Origin: Actinomycetes bacterium
GTDB lineage: Bacteria; Actinomycetota; Acidimicrobiia; Acidimicrobiales; JAMCPL01
Direction of reading: 5' to 3'
DNA: 64,000 bases
NCBI GenBank assembly: GCA_021816935.1
Contig: JAKAWR010000002.1
Location: 129,039-193,038 of the forward strand
The notes under the pieces are model-generated. The model was not told where the DNA came from. It saw nothing but the letters and a program-made list of their open reading frames with translations, and did not search any database. This document shows, piece after piece, positions 58,965 to 64,000 of the stretch. Numbering within the stretch: position 1 is the stretch's first letter; each line of letters begins with the position of its first letter. The position numbers and the translations under genes are program-made.

Positions 58965-60911
58965 TCAGAGCAGGCTCTCGTCGAAGACGTGACCCGTCCC
59001 CTGGCAGGTCGAGCACACCTCCGAGAGCGATTCCACGAGCCCCTCGGAGATGCGCTTCCGGGTCATCTCCACGAGCCCGAGCTCAGAGATGTCCGATACC
59101 TGGGTTCTCGTCGTATCCCGTGCAAGGGCGGTACGAAAAGCCGCCGAAACCTTTTCCCGATTCGCCTTGCTTTCCATGTCTATGAAATCAATGACGATGA
59201 TTCCTCCGATATCCCGCAACCGGAGCTGGCGAGCTATCTCATCCGCTGCCTCCAGGTTGTTGCGGTATACGGTCTCCTCGAGGTTGGACGAGCCGACATT
59301 CTTGCCGGTGTTCACGTCTATCACGGTAAGTGCCTCGGCCCTGTCAATGATGAGCGAACCTCCCGACGGCAACCACACCTTCCTCTCGATGGCCTTGTGA
59401 AGCTGGTGGTGGACATGGAAGCGCTCGAAAAGAGGCAGCCCCTCCCGCTGCGTATCGTAGAACTCCACCCTCGGCGCCAGATCAGGCGCAACGGATTCAA
59501 CGTAATCCCTCACCTGGTCGTATACCCGGCTATCGTCGATCATCACCGAACGGAACTCACCGTCAAGCTCCTCCCTCACGAGCCTCACCGCCAAGTCGGG
59601 CTCCCTGTAGAGCAACCCCGGTACCTTCCTCCCGTCGGCACTCTCCTTCACCTGTTCCCACGTACCCGCAAGGGCTGCGACATCGGCCCGCAGGTCTGCC
59701 TCGCTGACCCCCTCGGCGGCCGTTCTGGCTATGATGCCCATGCCGGACGGCTTCGCCTGCTCGAGAATCCTGCGCAGTCGCCTTCTCTCGTTGCCGTCGA
59801 TCCTCTTCGATACCCCAAACACTGGTGCCTGCGGAACCACGACGACGAAGCGCCCCGCAAGCGATATCTGCTGGGTCAGCCTAGCGCCCTTCGCCCCGAT
59901 CGGATTCTTGGTCACCTGGCAAAGGATTAGCTGGCCCGCCTTGAGCATCTGCTCGATGCGAAGCCTGGGTGCTCCCCGCATCGTCTCCCCCTCCTCCAGA
60001 TCCTCAGGATCGTAGCGAACGTCTCCCCGGTAAAGGACGGCGTTCTTCGGGGTGCCGATGTCTATGAAAGCAGCCTCCATCCCCGGCAGGACATTCTGCA
60101 CCCTACCCAGGTAGACGTTGCCGTCGATCTGGCTCACGTCATCGGCGGTCCGAGCCACGTAATGCTCGATCAGATTGCGGCCTTCGAGCAGAGCGATCTG
60201 CGTGGCCTCGGGCAGGCAGTGAATGCACATGGTGTAGCGCCCGAGCGCCCGTCCCCGACCGGACCGCCGTGAGGAGCGCTTGGCGGCCCGCCCCTCCCCT
60301 CCACTTTCTTCGCTCGACGGGACTGCGGCCCGCGCCGGAGATCGCCCACCAGACGTTCTTCGATCGCGGAGCGACCCGGCTCCCGATCCGCCGGCGAGCA
60401 CCGCGACGGCGCCGTTAGCGTCTCCGGTCTTGCCCGGAGCCCCGCCCTCGCGGCGTCCTGGTTCAGCCGCTTGCGCCTGCTTCCGTTCTCTTACGCTGCC
60501 CGCTGCGTTCCTGCCCCCTCGCTCCCGGGACGCCGCGACCGCCTGCGATCCCTCTACCGGGCCGGACCCCGACGGATCGGCGGCCTTTCCTCCCGAACCG
60601 CTCCCACCCCCGCGACGCCCCCGACCCCCACGCCTGCGGCGGCGCACGTCGCTCTCGGCCGATGCTCCTTCGCCGGGCGATGCGGCACCATTCCTCCCGG
60701 CACTGCCCTTGACGGTAGCCGGGGAGACGAGAGCGGGGCGGGTATCGCCGATCTTCGGCCGGCCCATTGCAGGTTGCTCATGGTCGCCACCGAGACCCGC
60801 GTTACGAGCCGGCGGGGCCGGCCTGGCGGGGAGCGTATCGCCTAGCCGCGGGTGAGCCGTTCGCCCTTCGTCACGTTCTCCCCCGTCCCACCCATCTTGT
60901 GTTGTCGACAT
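58965..60911 (-). CDS. rng: Ribonuclease E/G family endoribonuclease
   Basis: A 648-aa protein. The first 225 residues are a disordered Gly/Arg/Ser-rich tail (DVRRRRRGGRGRRGGGSGSG). An S1 domain follows (IDGNVYLGRVQNVLPGMEAA; FIDIGTPKNAVLYRGDVRYD), then the catalytic 5'-sensor/DNase-like region with VIDVNTGKNVGSSNLEETVY and GGIIVIDFIDMESKANREKV, whose aspartates bind Mg2+. The Zn-link CSTCQGTGHVFDE is at the end. It processes rRNA and degrades mRNA. The N-terminal arrangement of the tail is typical of Actinomycetota. Confidence 0.93.
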   Translation of the reverse strand: MSTTQDGWDGGERDEGRTAHPRLGDTLPARPAPPARNAGLGGDHEQPAMGRPKIGDTRPALVSPATVKGSAGRNGAASPGEGASAESDVRRRRRGGRGRRGGGSGSGGKAADPSGSGPVEGSQAVAASRERGGRNAAGSVRERKQAQAAEPGRREGGAPGKTGDANGAVAVLAGGSGAGSLRDRRTSGGRSPARAAVPSSEESGGEGRAAKRSSRRSGRGRALGRYTMCIHCLPEATQIALLEGRNLIEHYVARTADDVSQIDGNVYLGRVQNVLPGMEAAFIDIGTPKNAVLYRGDVRYDPEDLEEGETMRGAPRLRIEQMLKAGQLILCQVTKNPIGAKGARLTQQISLAGRFVVVVPQAPVFGVSKRIDGNERRRLRRILEQAKPSGMGIIARTAAEGVSEADLRADVAALAGTWEQVKESADGRKVPGLLYREPDLAVRLVREELDGEFRSVMIDDSRVYDQVRDYVESVAPDLAPRVEFYDTQREGLPLFERFHVHHQLHKAIERKVWLPSGGSLIIDRAEALTVIDVNTGKNVGSSNLEETVYRNNLEAADEIARQLRLRDIGGIIVIDFIDMESKANREKVSAAFRTALARDTTRTQVSDISELGLVEMTRKRISEGLVESLSEVCSTCQGTGHVFDESLL

Positions 60912-61397
60912 TCAGGAAATCATCCCTTCCATGAACGGCGGGCCTGCGCACGAAAGGCTGCAAGGAATGGCCCCTCCGGGCCGAACTCCCCATATTTCGG
61001 CGGCGCGCCGTCTCGAATCCAATTCCTCTCGAGACCCCGCCTTGTCCGGGCAGCGGTCCCTGATGCATGAGATGCAACCCCTCGTGTAGCCAGAAGGGGC
61101 ATATCTGACGATGGCGGGCGCCGGCAAGGATCGTCCCGGGCATGTCACCCACCGTCCAAACCTTTACCGAGCCTGCAAACATCGCACCTGTCATGATCAT
61201 TTATGGCAACGTCCCTTGGAAGGAAGGCTGCCGGCCTCGGGTCCCGGGCTCTCCTGCAAGCAGGCGATCCCGTGTGCAATCGCCAGACGAAGCTGCGCGA
61301 AATGAACCCAGACCCTGCAAATAACGCAGGTCGCCCCTGGTAACGCATCAGCTACCCCCCGGGAAAGACCAATCTCGCCCATATGGCAACCGGCAAC

Positions 61398-61413
61398 GGT
61401 TACCCGGGTAACC
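61398..61413. promoter_or_regulatory. 16-bp perfect palindrome GGTTACCCGGGTAACC
   Basis: An uninterrupted palindrome, followed after four bases by a half-like direct copy (GGTTACTCCGGGTA). Looks like an operator for a dimeric regulator. It lies about 490 nt upstream of rng and 166 nt downstream of the PBP2 stop. Confidence 0.4.
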
Positions 61414-61521
61414 ACAGGTTACTCCGGGTAGTCTATCTGCCGGCTACTCCCCTGGACGCGTCCCAAGCGACCTGGCCGTCACTACTCTACCATACCGATC
61501 CGTCCGTGGGGAGCCACCGTC

Positions 61522-61563
61522 CCGGCCGCTACCTCTCTCCCCCCGGCCGCTACCTCTCTCTCC
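61522..61563. repeat. Two tandem 21-bp units
   Basis: CCGGCCGCTACCTCTCTC plus C-rich spacer, two copies, immediately beyond the 3' end of the PBP2 gene. Confidence 0.7.
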
Positions 61564-61578
61564 CCGGGCCGGGGACGC

Positions 61579-63903
61579 CTACCCGCTGGTCCTACCGGCG
61601 CTGCGGCGCCGGTAGGCGTGCGCTCCCGAAAACGTGCTCGACGCCGTCACCGGTCCGTGAATCGGCACACCCGCCGTCCGGGAGCCGGGAACCCGCATCT
61701 GCGATGCAGAGGGGATGGTAACGCCCTGCACCGGATGGCCAATCAGGTACTGGAAAATCTGGCGCACCACGGGCGCCCCGCCGTTTGCTCCGTACCCCGC
61801 CTTGTTGATGACGACCGACACGACATATTGCGGATTGTTCACGGGACCGAACCCAGTGAACCAGGAGGCGTTCAGGTTGTGCCCCTCACTTGCCGTACCT
61901 GTCTTGCCGGCGATGGGCAGGCTCGAATAGGGATAGCCGAGGAACGTTCCATAGGCGGTGCCGAGAGGATTGGTCACCGCTCCCTCGAACCCGGCAAGCA
62001 TCGGGTCCCTGATCGAGCTGGGTAGGTTCACGTGGCCCATCACTTTCGGAGCGATTCGCGTCACGACCTTTCCCTCCGGCGAGACGATCGCGGCCGCAAT
62101 CTCGGGAGCGTAGCGCGTCCCTCCGTTGGCAAAGGTCGAATACGCATCCGCCATCTCTATGGGGCTGACCAGGGTCATTCCCTGGCCGAAGGCCATCTCG
62201 ACGCTGTCTCCCGGGTACCACCCCGGATCGGGATATGCGGCGGGATCTGCCTTGTGAAGCGCCTGGCGGAGCGCTGGAGAATCGACCTGGCCCGCCTGCT
62301 CGCCGGGAAGGTCGATGCCGGTGAGGGCCCCGAAGCCGTACTGCTGGGCCATGTTCTGGATGGGGGAGTCTCCGTATGTGCCCCTGTTCACCCAGAACAT
62401 GTAACCGAGATTGTAAAAGAACGAGTCGTCGGATGCCGAGATAGCCAGCGGGAGCTGGATCGCGCCGAGTGCCTCTCCAGCGGCATTGTGATACACGCAC
62501 AACCCCGCCGAACATCCCGGGATCGTGAACGAGCCCGTGTCGTAGTAGGTGTAACCCGGCGAGATCAGATTGTCCGAGAGAGCGGCCGTTGCGGTGGCCA
62601 GCTTGAACGACGAACCCGGTGTGTAGGTGCCGGCGATCGCACGATCGAGCAGTGGGACCCCGTTCGACTCGGAGGTTATGGCCTGGTACTCTGCTTCCGA
62701 GATGCCGCCTACCCACACCGAGGGGTTGTAGGTGGGATACGAGGTCATTGCGAGGACGGCACCGGTCTGCGGATCCATGACCACCCCTGAACCGCTGGTC
62801 GCCGGATAACCCTGCTTCCTCAGGAGGGCGATCTCGCCGGACAGGTCCGATTCGAGGGCCTGCTGCAGGCCCAGGTCCAGATTGAGCACCACAGAATCCC
62901 CCATGACAGGTGAAGTGCCGGTGCTGGTCCCGACCACGTTGCCCTGGGCGTTCACCTCCAGGCGCTCCAGACCCGGCATCCCACGAAGGTAGCTCTCGTA
63001 CTGCCCCTCGATGCCGGCCTGGCCCACCTGGCTACTCGCCGAATAACCCTGGCCGGGGTCCTGCTTCTGCATGGCCTTCAACTCGCTGTCGCTGATCGGG
63101 CTCACGTAGCCCAGAACATGCGCGGCCGTGGATCCGTAGGGGTACTGCCTGACCGTCTTGACCGCCACGCTCACCCCGGGGAAGTCCGATGCGTGCTCCT
63201 CGAGATAGACCACATCTGCTGCAGAGGTATTCTGGTCCACGGGAACAGGTTCGTACGGACTGTAAAGAACGCTCCCCAGCCGGCTCTTCATCTGTGACAC
63301 CGGCACCCCGAGTAGCGCCGACAACCTGACGAGTACGGAGGGATCGGTCGCCGCCGTACTGCGCGAGACCGTAACCTCCTCGGCCACGCTGTCTCCTGCG
63401 AGTACCGCGCTGTTCCTGGCGTAGATGATCCCCCTCGGCGGCGATACTTGAACGAGGCGCAGCCCGTTGGACTCAACAATCGCTGAGAACGAATGCACGT
63501 CGAGAACCTGCAGGTAATAGAGCCGGACGACGAGCAGGGAGAAGGCGACCGCTATGACGATCGCCACTACTCCCATGCGCCGGTCCGGTTTGGGAGCCGC
63601 GTCCGGACGGCCGAAGATGCGCGAAGCGAGGCGGCGGCGAGCCTTCATCCGAGGTACTTTCGGTTTCTCCGCCTTTGCGGGGGAGAGGCCCTGGCCTGGT
63701 CTGGATGGTCGGCTCGCCAGCCCCGCCACCATTGCAACCACCCAGGTAACCCCGAGGTAATCAAGAACGCGTCTTGCGAACGAGTCCCTTCTCAGGCGGA
63801 AGCGTCCCCCTCCGGAGCGGAGGCGTCCGCGTCCTGCCCGGACCTGCCCGTACCCGAGGCGGAGCCGCCCCCTTCCAGGGATGCGCCTGAAGCCGGGCTT
63901 CAC
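61579..63903 (-). CDS. mrdA: Penicillin-binding protein 2 (elongasome transpeptidase)
   Basis: 774 aa from GTG 63903; an ATG at 63732 would give 717. The first 110 residues are Arg-rich with a hydrophobic patch (RRVLDYLGVTWVVAMVAG), so the start is not settled. One membrane helix (VVAIVIAVAFSLLVVRLYYL), the PBP dimerisation domain (VSPPRGIIYARNSAVLAGDS), then the transpeptidase with catalytic TYTPGSSFKLATATAAL (SxxK), SASDDSFFYNLG and IAGKTGTASEGHNLNASWFT (KTG). It crosslinks lateral-wall peptidoglycan, normally with RodA. The C-terminal 30 residues are a Ser/Arg tail. mreC/mreD probably lie beyond the right edge. Confidence 0.93.
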   Translation of the reverse strand: MKPGFRRIPGRGRLRLGYGQVRAGRGRLRSGGGRFRLRRDSFARRVLDYLGVTWVVAMVAGLASRPSRPGQGLSPAKAEKPKVPRMKARRRLASRIFGRPDAAPKPDRRMGVVAIVIAVAFSLLVVRLYYLQVLDVHSFSAIVESNGLRLVQVSPPRGIIYARNSAVLAGDSVAEEVTVSRSTAATDPSVLVRLSALLGVPVSQMKSRLGSVLYSPYEPVPVDQNTSAADVVYLEEHASDFPGVSVAVKTVRQYPYGSTAAHVLGYVSPISDSELKAMQKQDPGQGYSASSQVGQAGIEGQYESYLRGMPGLERLEVNAQGNVVGTSTGTSPVMGDSVVLNLDLGLQQALESDLSGEIALLRKQGYPATSGSGVVMDPQTGAVLAMTSYPTYNPSVWVGGISEAEYQAITSESNGVPLLDRAIAGTYTPGSSFKLATATAALSDNLISPGYTYYDTGSFTIPGCSAGLCVYHNAAGEALGAIQLPLAISASDDSFFYNLGYMFWVNRGTYGDSPIQNMAQQYGFGALTGIDLPGEQAGQVDSPALRQALHKADPAAYPDPGWYPGDSVEMAFGQGMTLVSPIEMADAYSTFANGGTRYAPEIAAAIVSPEGKVVTRIAPKVMGHVNLPSSIRDPMLAGFEGAVTNPLGTAYGTFLGYPYSSLPIAGKTGTASEGHNLNASWFTGFGPVNNPQYVVSVVINKAGYGANGGAPVVRQIFQYLIGHPVQGVTIPSASQMRVPGSRTAGVPIHGPVTASSTFSGAHAYRRRSAGRTSG

Positions 63904-64000
63904 GACCGCCTACCCTCTTGTCGCCGGCCACTCTCTCGTCGCCCGCCAGCCACTCGCCAGCGGTCGATCTCGCCACAGGACCCTGCGGGGATCCGCCTCA

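Larger units (their letters stand above)
60912..61578. other. 667-nt region between rng and the PBP2 gene, without a confident gene
   Basis: In many Actinomycetota rodA lies near here, but no reading frame resembles it. A 78-codon minus-strand ORF (61148-60912) ends one base before rng; its third-base GC is lower than the neighbours, so I do not call it. Visible features are the palindrome at 61398-61413 and a tandem repeat at 61522-61563. An A/T-richer patch at 61190-61210 may hold the rng promoter. Confidence 0.55.

Noticed and set aside
60912-61148. Cys-containing 78-codon ORF ending just before rng
   Set aside because: Weak third-base GC, no ribosome-binding site and no recognised family. 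It could be a leader peptide, but I cannot support it.
63904-64000. 3' end of mreD at the right edge
   Set aside because: Two reading frames stay open from the edge (ending near 63912 and 63900) and neither is recognisable in so short a stretch.

Overview
The window comes from a high-GC, flagellated member of the Actinomycetota. A WhiB iron-sulphur regulator, a BldD-type regulator, a PdtaS-type kinase, a paired ArsA/Get3-like ATPase operon with a DUF3107 gene and a class II DAHP synthase are all actinobacterial hallmarks. The flagellar genes and a secreted protein with GYW-type repeats would suit the Acidimicrobiia, but that placement is inference.

Layout. 1-3.4 kb: two glycosyltransferase genes, one cut by the left edge. 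3.5-14.9 kb: a motility region in three blocks, (i) csrA facing fliW-flgL-flgK-flgN, (ii) flhA, an FlhF-like gene and a small membrane-protein gene on the plus strand, (iii) flbD-motA-motB-fliL on the minus strand. No flagellin, hook, rod, ring or switch genes are present, so the rest of the system lies elsewhere. 15.8-21.1 kb: a second glycosyltransferase/methyltransferase-like fusion, an FrhB-family iron-sulphur protein, and etfB-etfA. 21.5-25.9 kb: whiB, an OmpR-type response regulator, a PdtaS-type kinase and a PHP phosphatase. 25.9-39.4 kb: a long minus-strand housekeeping region (bagB-bagA-DUF3107, uppS-corC-ybeY-phoH-HIT, two DNA-binding proteins, rsmE-dnaJ-hrcA-lepA). 39.4-49.6 kb: mostly plus-strand metabolic genes (phospholipase C-like lipoprotein, thioredoxin-like chaperone, folP-like, holA, greA-leuC-leuD-DAHP synthase) with rpsT and leuB opposed. 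49.6-64 kb: a secreted propeller/hydrolase-like protein, then a minus-strand run coxE-moxR-proA-proB-obgE-rpmA-rplU-rng and a penicillin-binding protein 2.

Two families of short dispersed repeats stand out. Family A (164 and 210 bp, near-perfect 20-bp terminal inverted repeats, no transposase) sits in flgL-fliW and etfB-etfA. Family B (about 80-160 bp, terminal motif TAAGAGCCTCAGCGGAT plus an internal hairpin) has four complete and at least four partial copies. Members of both families abut or contain the stop codon of the preceding gene (flgL, etfB, pdtaS, lepA, rpsT). They are the best candidates for something undescribed.

Other points of interest are an FlhF-like protein without a visible P-loop, glycosyltransferase fusions on both sides of the motility genes (one with a methyltransferase-like domain split by a 9-bp repeat tract), a palindrome overlapping the predicted whiB promoter, and several promoters spaced for leaderless translation. 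No rRNA, tRNA, convincing CRISPR array, prophage or transposase gene was seen.
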